Positions 35,501 through 48,382 of a DNA stretch of 64,000 bases are shown in pieces (position 1 is the first letter of the stretch; every line of letters starts with the position of its first letter). Under the pieces are notes generated by a model, which searched no databases, was not told the origin of the DNA, and was given only the letters and a program-made list of their open reading frames with translations. The translations under genes were made by a program, and so were the position numbers. The stretch is taken from NCBI GenBank assembly GCA_001970855.1, contig LSSN01000120.1:1-64000 (forward strand), given 5' to 3'. The DNA is from Smittium culicis. Taxonomy: Eukaryota > Kickxellomycota > Harpellomycetes > Harpellales > Legeriomycetaceae.

Positions 35501-38135
35501 AGTTCGATGAATTAAAATGTATAAGTTTAAAATGAAAAAATTAAATTTAGCATCTTAGAGCCAAAAGAACATTTTATTTTTTATAAAATTTAAGAATTGA
35601 AAGTCAATTTAAAAACAAGTATAAATTTTCCAATAGAAAATTTTAGTTGTATAAATAGTGGCTATGTGCCACTATAAATAATTAAAATTTAATATATATA
35701 TTTTGAGGTGTATCATACTCCCCAATTCTCACAGCGGTGATTTAGGTGCAAGGTACAAGTTTAGTGGCAGATGTGAAATTAAGCTTCTTAAAGCCATTTT
35801 CTAAAGCAATTTTATGAATAATTTTTTTTAACAGATTTATGTTTTTAAATATTTTAACTTTTATTTAGTTTGATTTTTAAAGCTGTAAAAAGTTGATAAA
35901 AATTATAATAAAGACTATTAAAGTTGAAAATAAAAATTTTATTAAGAGTTTATATCTTATATCTTATTTCTTATTTTGAATATAATACCTTAGAGACATA
36001 GAGATTTAATAAAATTGTAAGATTAATACAAGTTTTAAAAAAATATATTAAAAAAAAAGGAGGTTTAATTTATATTATCACTTTATTTATTTTATCCTAA
36101 GGTTTAATTAATTTAGTTTAATATAATTAAAAAATTTCTAATTTTCTTAAAGTTTAGTATTCTTTATCATTAAAAGAATTCTACGGCCTAAAAAAATAGA
36201 GTTTATTGGGTTACTAATTATACTTAAAATAAAAAAAGCTTTATCTTTACTGTATTTTGAAAGTGTATTATAAACGAAGTTTTTTTTTACGATTAAAAAT
36301 TTTCTTATCCGATATATTTAACCAAAGTATTGTTTTAATTTCTTTTTTTTCTTTTTAATTTTTATTAGAAATAATATTATTTATTATAATTTAATTAATT
36401 GTAGTTGGATTTTTGAGTAAAACAAATTTAAATTTCCAAGTAGGTTGATTTATCTAATTGAATAAATAGAGTTTATCTCTTTGTATTAAAGTTATTCTCG
36501 ATTTAAATACATCTTTTTCTATAATAGTTAAAATCGATTGACATTAAAAATAGTTAATTAAATTGTATAAAAATCTGAATGATAAGAAAAATTAACAATA
36601 TCTTGGTCTCTTCCACATAATACTCAACATATTTTTCTTTAATTGAAGTGAAATTATTAAAAAAAATAAATACAACTAATATATCAATTGTATATGAAAA
36701 AAGTTATTCTGGTAAAAAGGTATTATAAAAATAAATCTTTAAATATCCACTTCTTTTACTCTAGCATCTATTTACCTTCTGGATTTTGGTTCAAGGATCA
36801 ATATTCAGATATATGGTTCAATAATAAATTAAGCACGCTTTGGCTATTTATGGTAATTGCCATCGCAAATTAAAAAATTTACAAGTGATTATTTTGAAAA
36901 AATTTTATATCACAAGTGTATTTTAATAAACTAAAGGGGTACATTTATAAAATATCTAGAAATATCATAACCAGATTTAAAAAAAAATCAACAGTCTCAA
37001 TATATCCAGAATTATAATTATTAATTAAATAATAAATACTTCAAATTATTGAATTAAAATCAAAAATAAAAGTATCTGGTATCATTATACTAACATCACG
37101 AATAAAAAAAATTGAGCTATTTTCAAAAAAAACATAAATAATTTACTTTTTCTAGATATTTTTAAGCCTTTTTTTATTTACATTTATCTTTTTAATCGTC
37201 GATTAGCTGTATTTTTTATATTTCCATTTATCATAACTTTAATATCTGGAAATAATGTGTAAAAAACATCGGAGCTTAACTTATTTTTTAAAAAAATCAT
37301 TAATAAGCGCCATTAGCCTCAATTCTTAATACTAAAGGGCACTTGAATAAGATTTATATTCAAAAGCTAGAAAGGATTTTCTAGTGATTTTTTCGTATCA
37401 AGGTACAATTATTATAATAATAGTAGCATAATTTAATTTTAGAAATTTATCAAGTGGCTTATGTGTAAAATATTAAACGAATTATTTTATAAATTTAATT
37501 CTCATATAGGCCAAAGCTTACTCAGAAAATTTAATTTAAAATAAAGGCAATCGCCTCAAAAAAATAACTAGTTCTAAATTATTAGCCATTTTTTATCGAC
37601 TCTTTTATAAAATAATTTTATTAGACATTCACATAGCATTAAAGATTTTTAACACAATTATTGCACGTGCTTATGAATTGAAAAAAAAAAAAATAAGCGT
37701 CAAGATGTATAGTTGTAGTCATATACCCAGGATCCAAAAAACACACGTATTAATAGTAATCTATTCGAAGTACATACTTATATTAATAAGTACAACTAAA
37801 ATAAAAGAAATTATACACCGCGTTTAAATTATAATTTTTCTTAGAGGCTTATACCCAAAAAAATAATTAAAACTCATAAAGCTCATAACGCTCGTAAAAC
37901 AATAGAATATATTTTATTGTAAAATTCAAAGCGCTATAAGCTTAATTAATTAAGGTTTTTTATTCTTAATGTGTAAATTTTGATAGAAAAAAAAAACGTA
38001 TATAAACAGGATATTAATCGCTATGCAAAATCATATCAAAAATATTAAAAATTTTTTTAAAAGAAAAACAGTAAAAAAATAAAAAAAAAATTTTTCTGGG
38101 GGGTTGATAATTAAATATAGAGATAATTTGAATAG
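32576..38135. other. 5.5-kb AT-rich gene-free stretch
   Basis: No supported coding region is present. Two short plus frames (34084-34302 and 36688-36873) lack domains and have the composition of random A/T sequence. The stretch contains one perfect 26-base palindrome (33529-33554). A TATATAAA at about 37998-38005 lies some 130 bases before the start codon of the next gene and may be its TATA box. Confidence 0.5.
33529..33554. repeat. perfect 26-bp palindrome
   Basis: tcaaacgtttcat is followed directly by its reverse complement with no loop. Confidence 0.9.
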
Positions 38136-41100
38136 ATGTATAAAGTAAAAATATTTTTGCATTTAACTGCGATATATTTTTTGGCAGTTTCTTGTTTCGA
38201 AAATAAAAGGGAATTTAAGCATGGAGTAGGAAAGATAAACATTGACATAGACAAAAATTCAATTCCATACAAAGATATTCAAGAAAATAGAAATGGATAC
38301 ACACCAAAAAAATTCAATAAAAAGTCTGAAATAGGTATTAAACATTAAAAGTTATAATTCAGGAATTATATTTCAGCGATATATTTTACTTTAAATCTTA
38401 ATTTTTAATTTTAGGCAAAAGACAGAATATTGTTTTGAAAAACAAAATAAACGCGTTTTTAGAAAAAAGACAAGGTGAAAGTTCAAATTCCGACGAAAGC
38501 AGCACAGTATACACAGATAGCACGTTTAGTAATTCCAAGGAAGATACTTCTGTGAGTGCTGGTTCTTTTAATTTAAGAGATGATGAAGATGATGAAGATG
38601 ATGAAGCAGTTGATATTGAAATGCTAGAAAATGCAGAAAATGAAATAGAAATAAATTTGGATAGTAGTTCTGAAGGTAGCAGCACTAATTTAAACAGTAG
38701 CGATACAGAAAAAAATGAAAGCCGGCCAACTTTGACCAGCACAATGACAACCGAGGTGACTATTTCTGTTTTTGAGCAGGAAGAAACTTCAGACGAATTA
38801 GCCGAAACGCAGGAAGAAACCTCAGACGAATTAGCCGAAACGCAGGAAGAAACTTCAGAAGAATTAGCCGAAACGCAGGAAGAAACTTCAGAAGAATTAG
38901 CCGAAACGCAGGAAGAAACTTCAGACGAATTAGCCGAAACGCAGGAAGAAACTTCAGACGAAATAGCCGAAACGCAGGAAGAAACCTCAGACGAATTAGC
39001 CGAAACGCAGGAAGGTACTTTTAGAAAAGATGAAGAAAGTACATCATCCTCTACCGAATCGAGCTCACAATCCAAATCGGATATTTTAGGTAATGTTGCA
39101 AAAAAATTCGAAAAAAGAAACCAGTATAATCTTTCATCGTTCCTAAGATCTAAAAATAAAGATAAAAGAGTAAGTTTTAATGATAGAAATAATCATAGAT
39201 CATTTTTGGGTGATATGGAGTATCAAGACAATTATGAAGATGTATTAGAAGCAAGATTTAGGTCAAACGGGGTGTTTGATAGATTAGATGTAGAAAACAT
39301 GGATTATGACAATTGGAAAGAAGATTTTGAAATTAGCTCTGAATCAGCGCTTGAAGATCTTAATTATAATGAGTTAAGAAATCTAAAAAGAGACGCAGAT
39401 AGCATTATGAGTGATTCAAAAGATTTAATTGGAAACAAAAAAAAAGGTTTAATGACAGGAAAAGAAGGGAAAAGAAAAAAATCAAATAAAGACTTGATCG
39501 AGAGTAGGTTGTTTGGTTCAGATTATGATTATTCGGATAATTTTGGATTAGGCGTTGGATGGGACTCCATATTCGGCTGGAGACAAAATTCTGGTTTATT
39601 CAATAACCAGACAGGGTTTAATGACAGAGGGAACTCCACTAATTTTAATGGAACATGGAATAATACTAATAGCAACATAAATATCAACCAAATTGAAATA
39701 ATAGCAGAAAGGTTCAACCTGGACGTTGATAGAAGCAAGAATAGTTTAAATAAAATACACAGTGAACCCTATTCAAGTGGTTACCATAGAAGCAGAGAAT
39801 ATGACCATAATTATAATAGGAATTATGGCTATGAGTATGGTGGTGGTTATGGGTATGACAACGGATATGGACATAATGGTTATAGCGGTGGTTTAGTGCC
39901 TTATGGCGGAAACAGCTACGGTGTTGGTCACTATAACGGAAGAAATTATCATCATAGCAATTTTTATTCACATCATGGAAGAAAATCAAGGTCACTTGAA
40001 GAGGCGATTGAAATAGCGCAGCAGAGCTTAATAGAAGAGTCATTTACTTCATATGATATTAATTATGAAATCATTCAAAAGTTGGCAAATATGACGCTAA
40101 GAGATAAAATAAACCAGCGATTAATGCCCGTTTTCAACCTAACCGATATTATAGACATTACTTCAACTGTACAGAGTACAGGTTTTTCGCCCGTATCAAA
40201 AACAAGCTATTGGGATAGTATTATTAGCCCAGATTTGTTTATGCTTAATTCCACATTCTCAGCCGCTTTAGAGCAGTATAGATTCGGTGGTATTATTATA
40301 AGTAATAACAGTACAATTTCTCTGAACCAAACGGTATTTACAATATCAAACATCAAGTATCAAAATTATTTAAACAATACGATCCCATTATTTATCGGAG
40401 AATATGATAAATGTCATATTGGCGATAGTTTAGGATTTGGAACTGAATTTCCGTCGGATATGGCTATTTGTGCATCCTGTGATAAAAGAAATGCATTCAA
40501 AATCGGAGAAAAAATTGGGAGAGAAAATAGATATTTAGGTATTAATTTTAACACAGACACGGAATGTAACATTAGCTTAAACTCTACGAATTATAGAGTT
40601 GGAGTCGATCATTTCTCATCAGATCCACATTTAGTGAGTAAATTTGCATCAAAGAAGCTATACGGAATACGCGAGTCAAAAGTTGTAGCTGGCGTTAGAG
40701 GATTCCCTGGTGTAGGTGACGCGAAGTTCAGAAATTCTACGAGTTTACCATATTCGAGAAGAGGGGTAAAAAACTATTTGAAGGTGAACTTGCTTCCTTT
40801 CATAAAACTCATAAACAAAGGAGTTGATGTTATTGATGCTTCTGGCATTCAAATGCCTGCTCTAGATGATACATTGATAACAAATGACTATACGCAAAAT
40901 CAGACGGTGATTCCCGGAAACTTGTCCGAAACAGTAATAATAAAACTGTTGAGAGCATTTCTAGGATATAAAGGAGTTGTTCAAATAAATGCTGAAGACT
41001 ATGGTCTTTTATCAAAAGTGTTATACCCAGAAAATATTGTATCAATGGCATTTAAGTCGTGTGTCGATATTATACAGGTGCCAGTCAATATTACTGATGG

Positions 41101-43087
41101 CGTTGCAGATTATAGTATATTTGAAAAAATTTACCAAAAGATAGGGTCAGATATATTATCTGGTAATTATACAGTTAAAGAGCTGAACAGGTCAGTGCTT
41201 AGGATTCTACGGCTAAAAAGCGAAAGAAATATACTCAAAAACAAAGCGCCATTATTTGAGAAGCCGATAATAAGAGCGAATTTGAAAATGAAAACAAGCT
41301 TAAGTCAGATTCTATCCGAAAAAGTTCAAGGGGAGTCTGTTACGCTATTGAAAAACGATAATATTTGTGGTTTGCCATTTGATGTAAACTTTAACAGTAA
41401 AATAGCAATATTTATGCCTGACCAGATCCAGTGCGACATAGCTAAAAATGAGACACTAGCGTTAGGAATAACATCAAATATCGATACTTACGCTTATAGA
41501 AACCTTACATTTTCATCAAGCTGGAATGATGCTATAAACAATGCTACTCACATAATTATCGGAACTGAATGTTTTAGAAATAATGTTCCTAATGACGGGT
41601 TTACAATTGATATAAATAATCAAGATCAAAAATACTGGAATAATCTATTCCCAATGAAAGTAATACAACAAGCTAATTTGAACAACACTTGTATTTCCAC
41701 GCTACTATTAAATACTCCTTACTGTGCAGCAAACTTTGGGTGGTCTAATAGTATTTTGTGCGGTTATGGTAGGCCACCATGCGAGGCTGGGGAGGGTGAT
41801 AGATTGAGTATATCAGCATTAATAGGGTCAGTTTTTGGATATGAAAGACCTAGAGGTGTACTTCCTGTAAACGTTTTTAGTCCGCTTAGCCCAAATTCTA
41901 TTGCATATCCGATAGGATACGGCATAGGAGTAGACGTAGAAGATCTTATTATACCGGATTTATCGCTTTTACCGCCGCCTTTCCCACCACCACCGTTCCC
42001 ACCGCCTCCACCGCCTCCACCACCACCACCTCCTCCACCACCACCACCACCTCCTCCTCCTCCTCCACCACCACCACCTCCTCCTCCACCACCTCCACCA
42101 CCACCACTAACGTCAACGCCTACACCAACCCCTACACCGACACCAACGCCAACGCCAACGCCTACACCCACTCCGACTCCAACACCAACGCCAACGCCTA
42201 CGCCTACTCCAACACCAATTCCACCTCCATACCCATATGCATATCCGCCACTTCATCCATACCAATTCCAGGCTCCTCCACAATTCCAATACTTTGCAGA
42301 CCCGCAAATGGGGCATTATCAGCAAATGCAATTTAATCCGTATATGCCATATGGACAGCCTCAATACATGAATTATATGCCACCAATGCCACACCAACAA
42401 AATCAGATGTACCAGGAAAGCGGGAAAGCTCCAATGGTGATAACCAAAACAGTGGTAGAGACGATTTTAGAGAAGGAGGTCATGACAGAGACGATGTTTG
42501 AATTGATGGTAGAAACAACGGTTTCAGTATCAACAGAAACTCAGGTATCCAAAGACACAGAGTTTGTTACATCAACTGTTTTAGAAGTAATCAAGGAAGA
42601 AAATTCTCAATACAAAACAGAACCAAGTGGAAATTATGGCGGAGATTATGCTATGGAAAATATCATGACCGGTGTTTATGAGAACGGGGGAGGACAGAAC
42701 ACGATGTATATACACGAGAAAAACCCAGATGATTTATACAATAGCGGCAATATAACGTATGGAAATGATGCACATATAAGTGAAGAGTATAACCAAGCTT
42801 ATACTGTGAGCGACTATACATCATATAGCGGCGATGATGGAAATTATAATGATAATAATTATAATTTTAAGAACGAAAACCAAAGACACTATGACTACCA
42901 AGAGCAAAGAAACGACGAGCCTATAGTAGAATATAAAAAGAACAATGATGGGCCTTATGTGCAGCATAAAACCAGTGATGGGCCTTACATGGAGTATAAT
43001 AGCGTCGGAGAACATAAAAACAACGGATACGAAACCCATAATGTTGAGCCAGTATCGTATGCTGGCAGTGTAATAAGCTATGCATAA
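38136..43087 (+). CDS. secreted surface protein with inactive GH3-like domain
   Basis: Exons 38136-38334 and 38415-43087 join in frame to 1623 residues. A signal peptide is evident (MYKVKIFLHLTAIYFLAVSC). Next come a Ser/acidic region, seven 11-residue repeats (EETSDELAETQ, about 189-266), a Gly/Tyr/His-rich stretch, then a glycoside hydrolase family 3 fold: N-terminal barrel (about 615-1010, from MTLRDKINQRLM) and C-terminal domain (about 1015-1245, ending VFGYERPRGVLPVNVFSPL). A proline tract (about 1253-1299), a Thr-Pro tract (about 1300-1334) and a Thr/Glu-rich Tyr/Asn tail follow. GH3 NagZ-type landmarks are all altered: the DQEGG equivalent is EYDKCHIG, KHFPGHGD is VRGFPGVGD (828-835), and the nucleophile position is Asn925 (GVVQIN). 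Many N-glycosylation sites occur. I infer a non-catalytic cell-surface or wall protein. No GPI or membrane anchor is seen. Confidence 0.85.
38780..39013 (+). repeat. 33-bp coding tandem repeat, 7 copies
   Basis: In-frame copies of a 33-base unit encode EETS(D/E)E(L/I)AETQ. The copies differ at few positions (gac/gaa, ttagcc/atagcc, aacttc/aacctc), so the array is recent or homogenised. Confidence 0.9.
41972..42222 (+). repeat. proline-codon tract followed by (Thr-Pro)n tract
   Basis: A run of CCN codons is followed by alternating ACN-CCN codons. Synonymous third positions vary, which suggests selection for the protein tract rather than simple slippage. The reverse strand gives a spurious poly-Gly frame. 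Confidence 0.9.
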
Positions 43088-44127
43088 ATAAATAAAAAAT
43101 TCTAGCTCAATGTTTATAATTCTAGTATTTTTCAAAAGCATGTGGTACCTAACCCCCCCCCCCCCAAAAAAAAATTTTTTTATATCATTCATATTCTTAA
43201 AAATTTTAAATTTAAAATCTAAAAGATAAAATAATAAAGCTAAAGAAATATAAACATCTATGACTTGATTTTAAGTTATGATTGTGTGTATTGAATTATG
43301 AAAGCTTCATGGAGATAAAAAATGCTGATATTTTTACGATATTAAGAGGTTTATAGCGAATAGGATTATAATTTAGATTCTATAAAATTTTGGAAGGTTT
43401 AGTACAACTGTGCTCCATGTAAAGTTACCAATAAACTTTTAAATTCTTGGCACTAAGAATTTTTTTTTGGGATGAAAGTATAGTTGTTTAAATTAAAAAT
43501 GATAGTGATGGTTTAAACTGGTTATCAAAATAATGCCAAGTCTTGAAGAGCATAGAAGAGGCATTAAAATATAAATTAAAGTGTATATTAACTTGAAAAA
43601 AAGTAAAATAATAGCTGAAAATTATAGTATAAATCTGTAGAGACGATTATAATTGGAAAGCTAAGGAAAAGAGAGGTTTATAAAGGGGAGAGGTTATTGG
43701 ACAAATAAACTGTAATGTAAAAAAAAAAAGAAGTTATTGGCAGAGCATTGTGTAATGAGGCCAGTAATAGGAAGACAAATAATAGTGTAGAGAGATGAGA
43801 GAAGATGATTTGCTGATTGAGAATGATAGGATATATGGGCAAAAAACATTACAGAAATTTAGGAGGAAATGAAAATAGAGCCAAAAAAATAATCAACAAA
43901 CAAAAAAGCCTCCATTAAAATAAAAAAAAAGAGGAGATATATTGGAAGAATTGAATAAATTTATTTTAACAAATTAGTTTTAAAGATATTTGAACTCTTT
44001 TTAGCACTTTTGGTGTGAACTTGCAAAAAAAAAAAAACAACCTTATTTAGTAAAAAAATCCATTTAATATATTTCTTTTAGCTTACATTATTTTATCAGT
44101 ACGCTGTAATAAGACTTACTTCAGAAT
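43088..44127. other. intergenic region before ARPC1
   Basis: It contains AATAAA overlapping the upstream stop codon region (about 43086-43096) as a possible poly(A) signal and a C13 run at 43153-43165. Otherwise it is A/T-rich with A tracts. No gene is seen. Confidence 0.5.
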
Positions 44128-45846
44128 ATGTCTACTATCGATGAATACTCCTTCCCATTCTGTGTAACTACACACTCCTTCAATTCCGACAGAACAAGTA
44201 CGTGAATTTACAATGTCAAATTGTATATCGATTTTTTTCACTATTTCACACTTGATTATAGCTCATCTTTTCAGCCTAATATATATGTATACATATTCCC
44301 TAAATTAGAAATCGCTCTTTGCCCAAATAACAACGAAATCCATATTTACAAAATCAGAAATGGAACCTACTCTATCGAGAGCATTCTTAATGGGGTAAGC
44401 TTTGTTTTCATATAAAATTTTCTTTGTTACAGCTAGATTGTTTTCTAGCTCAAATGTTTAAACTATTTTTCAGCATCCAGAAAATATTAATTTTATTAAA
44501 TTATTTTGAACAAAGCACGATATGATAGTCACAAGTCTGGATTGGGCCCCCAAAACTAACAGGATAGCGTCCTGCTCACAAGACAAGAATGCCTATGTCT
44601 GGAACTACGATGCTTCTTCTTCGACATGGAAACCTACTTTGGTTCATTTGAGGCTTGAAAGAGCTGCAACCTTTGTTAGATGGAGCCACAACGAAGAAAA
44701 GTTTGCTGTTGCCAGCGGCGCTAGATCGATTGCTGTTTGCTACTTTGGCGAAGATAACGATTGGTGGGTTAGTAAACATTTGAAAAAACCTATTGCCAGC
44801 ACTGTTTTGAGTTTATGCTGGCATCCCAACGATGTCCTTATAGCGTGCGGCGGAACCGACATGAAAGCTCGAGTATTCTCGGGATTTATTAAAGGCGTTG
44901 ATTCAAAGTATGCCCTTAATTACCCATTTTTTATAATCTTTTTACCCCCCCCCCCTTCTATTTTAAACAATCAAAGCCAAAGCAAAAAACTAATTCTCAA
45001 ACAATTATTATTTTATATGTAAAAAAATTAAAAAAAAAATAAAGACCTGCACCAACAGTTTGGGGAGAGAGACTTCCATTCGGTACGATTTGCGGAGAGT
45101 ACGAAAGCGAATTCTGCGGTTGGGTTCATGATGTTTCGTTCTCGCCAGACGGAAACCAACTTGCTTTTGTCAGTAAGTTTGTCCTCTTTTATATACATAT
45201 ATATATACTTATATTTATGGTGATTTTTCATTTTCAATTGACAAAAATTTAATTTTTTATTTTATTTCAAGGCCATGATTCAACTTTGACGATTATCGAT
45301 CCGTTGAATAATTCGGCTACATCTGTTTTATCAAAAGATTTGCCATACAAGCGTATTTTGTGGATGGACTATGATAAAATAGTTGTTTCGGGGCAAGACA
45401 GCACGCCTTCCATTTATACCTTGGGAGGAAACGGATGGTAACTAAAAAATTTTTTTTCCTAAATTTTGTATATTTTTAACTTTTGTTATGAAGAATGTTA
45501 TTTTAACAAGAAGAAACAAGTTTTTGAATTGGCGAGACTTATTCAGGTGTTTATAAAAACTAGGGAACTATCGAGCGTTTTCAAAAAGCCAAAGGCGGGA
45601 GTTAGGGCTAGTTCACCAGCACCAGATTCACCACTAATGAGATCAAGCGCGTTCAATATGTTTAAGAGTATGGACAGCCGCAGTTCATCTGGGCATAGCA
45701 ATGAAGACGAATCTTCAGCGTCAGTTGTGGACCAGAGTCCTATTACCGATCTTCGATTTTTGGTGACTGAAGGGAACAGTAGGTTTTCGACTAGTAGTTT
45801 AGGCGGCAAGGTCAAAGTATATGATATCCTTACAAACCAAGCTTAA
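44128..45846 (+). CDS. ARPC1: Arp2/3 complex subunit 1 (ARPC1/p40, WD40)
   Basis: ARPC1 is the WD40 propeller subunit of the Arp2/3 complex, which nucleates branched actin. Exons 44128-44197, 44309-44394, 44516-44907, 45045-45172, 45272-45437 and 45564-45846 join in frame to 374 residues, the usual family length. Diagnostic segments are [67 protein letters not shown] and [11 protein letters not shown] (the family insert before the last blade). Exons 2 and 6 could also start at other AG sites. Those chosen keep the conserved joins DRT-K-IALCPNN and NGW-ELS. A possible poly(A) signal AATAAA lies at 45882. The gene is tail-to-tail with REX2, 210 bases away. Intron 3 contains an 11-C run. Confidence 0.92.
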
Positions 45847-46056
45847 TTGTTCTGTAATTATTTGTTTTGATTATTGTCAAAAATAAAAAAAAGTAATATC
45901 ATTATCAACTAAATAGAATAGTGGCTATTAAATGAATTTATTGATACTCTATAAAATAAAATAAAAAGAAGTGTAGAAAGAAGGTTAGATTTATACAATA
46001 CAATACAAAAGGTGGATTATTTTTGTACAAGAATTTATATGGAGTGGTGGAAGGTA

Positions 46057-47554
46057 TTAGTTTAGGTTTTGGGCGAAGAAGGTATTTTTATAGTATCTGA
46101 GTTCGTTGATACTTTCGAGGATGTCGTAACGGGCTCTGTGGTTTAGGGCCTTTCTGCCGAAGGCGCGCGTAGTCATAGGGGCCCAGCGTTTACCGAGCTC
46201 GTTGATGGAGCTGACGTCGATGATGCGGAAGTGCATGTGGGACTGGACGCTGGGCATGTGCTTGAATATGAAGAGCTGGTCGAAATGGACGGAGTTGCCG
46301 GCAAAAATGGCTTTACGCGGGCGCGGGCAGTGCTGGGTGATCTTGTCGAGAAGCTGCAGCTCGCCCTGCTCGAGCGTGGTTTGGGAGGCCTTGACGCGGC
46401 CGATGAGCCCGCTGTCAGCGTGGGTTTTCTTGCACCAGTCGTCCATACTGTCGAGGACGCTTGCTGGCTGGCTGAACACTAAATCCAAGCCCTTTTTAAA
46501 ATTCATTTATTTAATTTTGTTAATTGATCAGTGATAAAATATATAATGTTTGGAGGGAAAATCGTGGATAAGGATGGTTAGGGTTGTTTATAATTTTTTT
46601 TTNNNNNNNNNNNNNNNNNNNNNNNNNNNNNNNNNNNNNNNNNNNNNNNNNNNNNNNNNNNNNNNNNNNNNNNNNNNNNNNNNNNNNNNNNNNNNNNNNN
46701 NNNNNNNNNNNNNNNNNNNNNNNNNNNNNNNNNNNNNNNNNNNNNNNNNNNNNNNNNNNNNNNNNNNNNNNNNNNNNNNNNNNNNNNNNNNNNNNNNNNN
46801 NNNNNNNNNNNNNNNNNNNNNNNNNNNNNNNNNNNNNNNNNNNNNNNNNNNNNNNNNNNNNNNNNNNNNNNNNNNNNNNNNNNNNNNNNNNNNNNNNNNN
46901 NNNNNNNNNNNNNNNNNNNNNNNNNNNNNNNNNNNNNNNNNNNNNNNNNNNNNNNNNNNNNNNNNNNNNNNNNNNNNNNNNNNNNNNNNNNNNNNNNNNN
47001 NNNNNNNNNNNNNNNNNNNNNNNNNNNNNNNNNNNNNNNNNNNNNNNNNNNNNNNNNNNNNNNNNNNNNNNNNNNNNNNNNNNNNNNNNNNNNNNNNNNN
47101 NNNNNNNNNNNNNNNNNNNNNNNNNNNNNNNNNNNNNNNNNNNNNNNNNNNNNNNNNNNNNNNNNNNNNNNNNNNNNNNNNNNNNNNNNNNNNNNNNNNN
47201 NNNNNNNNNNNNNNNNNNNNNNNNNNNNNNNNNNNNNNNNNNNNNNNNNNNNNNNNNNNNNNNNNNNNNNNNNNGGGGGGGGGGAGGGATTGGAGGAAAT
47301 AGTACCTGATCGATGATGTCCAAGTTCTCGTCGGTGACTATGAGGGACAGCTCGAGGATCTTGGAGGTTTCTATGTCGAGGCCGGTGGTTTCGATATCGA
47401 TCCAGAATATGGGGTAGTTCTTGTACTCGGGCGATTTTTTCGCTATATTCGTTGCAGCTTGCATGTTGCTGCTCAAAGAACCGAACAATCGATTTGTAAA
47501 TGCTAGTGTTCTTGCAGGCACGGGGCACAGTCTCCTCAGCACGAACAAGTTCAT
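46057..47554 (-). CDS. REX2: oligoribonuclease, mitochondrial/cytoplasmic (REX2/ORN)
   Basis: A DEDDh 3'-5' exonuclease that clears very short RNA oligomers. Exons 47554-47306 and 46491-46057 (minus) join in phase 0 to 227 residues. The assembly gap 46603-47274 falls inside the single intron. The join VTDENLDIIDQ-GLDLVFSQ matches the family without missing residues, although a hidden small exon cannot be excluded. Catalytic set: Asp53 and Glu55 (FWIDIETTGLD), Asp154 (AGNSVHFD), His201 and Asp206 (HRARYD). The usual HRALDD has Tyr in the first Asp position, which is not the catalytic one. The N terminus is basic and Arg-rich (LRRLCPVPARTLAFTNRLF), as expected for a mitochondrial presequence. 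Exon 2 is unusually G/C-rich. Confidence 0.9.
46603..47274. other. assembly gap (672 N) inside the REX2 intron
   Basis: The gap is bounded by a G10 run (47275-47284) on one side and a T run on the other. Homopolymers probably broke the assembly. Confidence 1.
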
Positions 47555-48382
47555 AGTATTTTGTTGCGCTAATAAAAAAACTCGCTGCTCTTAATTGGAA
47601 AATTGACTAAAAAAAAGATAAAACTTTGGAAACTTAGAGAACTAAAAAATGTTTGTAGGCCAAAGAAATATCTGCAAAAAAATTTAGGTATGTTAAACTC
47701 GTAGATGTTTTTTTTTTTTGGGAGGGGAAATATTTCGGGTTTCAGCCAGTCAGACGAATTGCCTACTTTTTAGCTAGGGCTTTAATATTTGGACCAATAA
47801 TCGCCTGCTGCTGCTGATCATCGCCGAATAGTCAGAATAGGCCAATCAATGGACGATGATGCGTTGACGAATATTAGTGGTCAGATACTGACCGATCCAG
47901 CATTCGAAGAGAATCGATTTTGTTTTTTAAAGGCCAATTATAGCAAAAAGAAAGTCACCAAACAACACAAAGTCTTAATTAGTAAAAGTTTTTAAAAGGA
48001 CTGCAGAAAAAAGGGTAATAAAAGATAAAAAAAACCCTAAATATGAAACTTCCGTCTCTAAAACACTTCAAAAAAAAGAAACACACTTTTCTCGTCTTTT
48101 GCTGCACACTAAACTCATTAAAGCCTCCCATCGCTTAATATTGAACCTCCCCCATCTTTCACACCAACAACATTCCCTCTCGCTGATACTCTATAGCCTC
48201 ATAAACGATATTTTCTTTCATACTAAAAAAAAAGAGCTTTCTGATTTAACGAGCCTTCCAAATTATTCTCTGCTTTATTTTCTCTCGCTCTCTTATCCCC
48301 CACTTCAAAACAACTAAAAAAAAAGTCTAAATATCTCCTCCCTCCCTCCCCAATTCTACTCAAGTCTTCATATCCTGAAAAA
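47555..48382. promoter_or_regulatory. divergent promoter region of REX2 and PIS1 with CCAAT-like cluster
   Basis: Four CCAAT-like sites lie within 200 bases: agccagtca (47743), gaccaataatcgc (47792-47804), ggccaatca (47840) and ggccaatta (47932). The 13-mer at 47792 recurs exactly upstream of NOC2 at 55472. The last 300 bases before PIS1 are strongly pyrimidine-rich on the plus strand. Regulation by a CCAAT-binding complex is inferred. Confidence 0.5.

Noticed and set aside
38398..39075. 225-codon minus frame with repeated SEVSSCVSAN-type units
   Set aside because: It is the antisense of the 33-bp coding repeat. The plus-strand frame is 4.7 kb long with domain support.
41764..42171. Long poly-Gly/Val-Gly reading frame on the minus strand
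   Set aside because: It is the antisense of the Pro and Thr-Pro codon tracts of the surface-protein gene.
44221..44308. Extending ARPC1 exon 2 upstream to an AG at 44275
   Set aside because: That AG does not keep frame with exon 1. Joining at 44309 restores the conserved DRT-K-IALCPNN.
48099..48317. 72-codon plus frame before PIS1
   Set aside because: It is a pyrimidine-rich leader without protein features.
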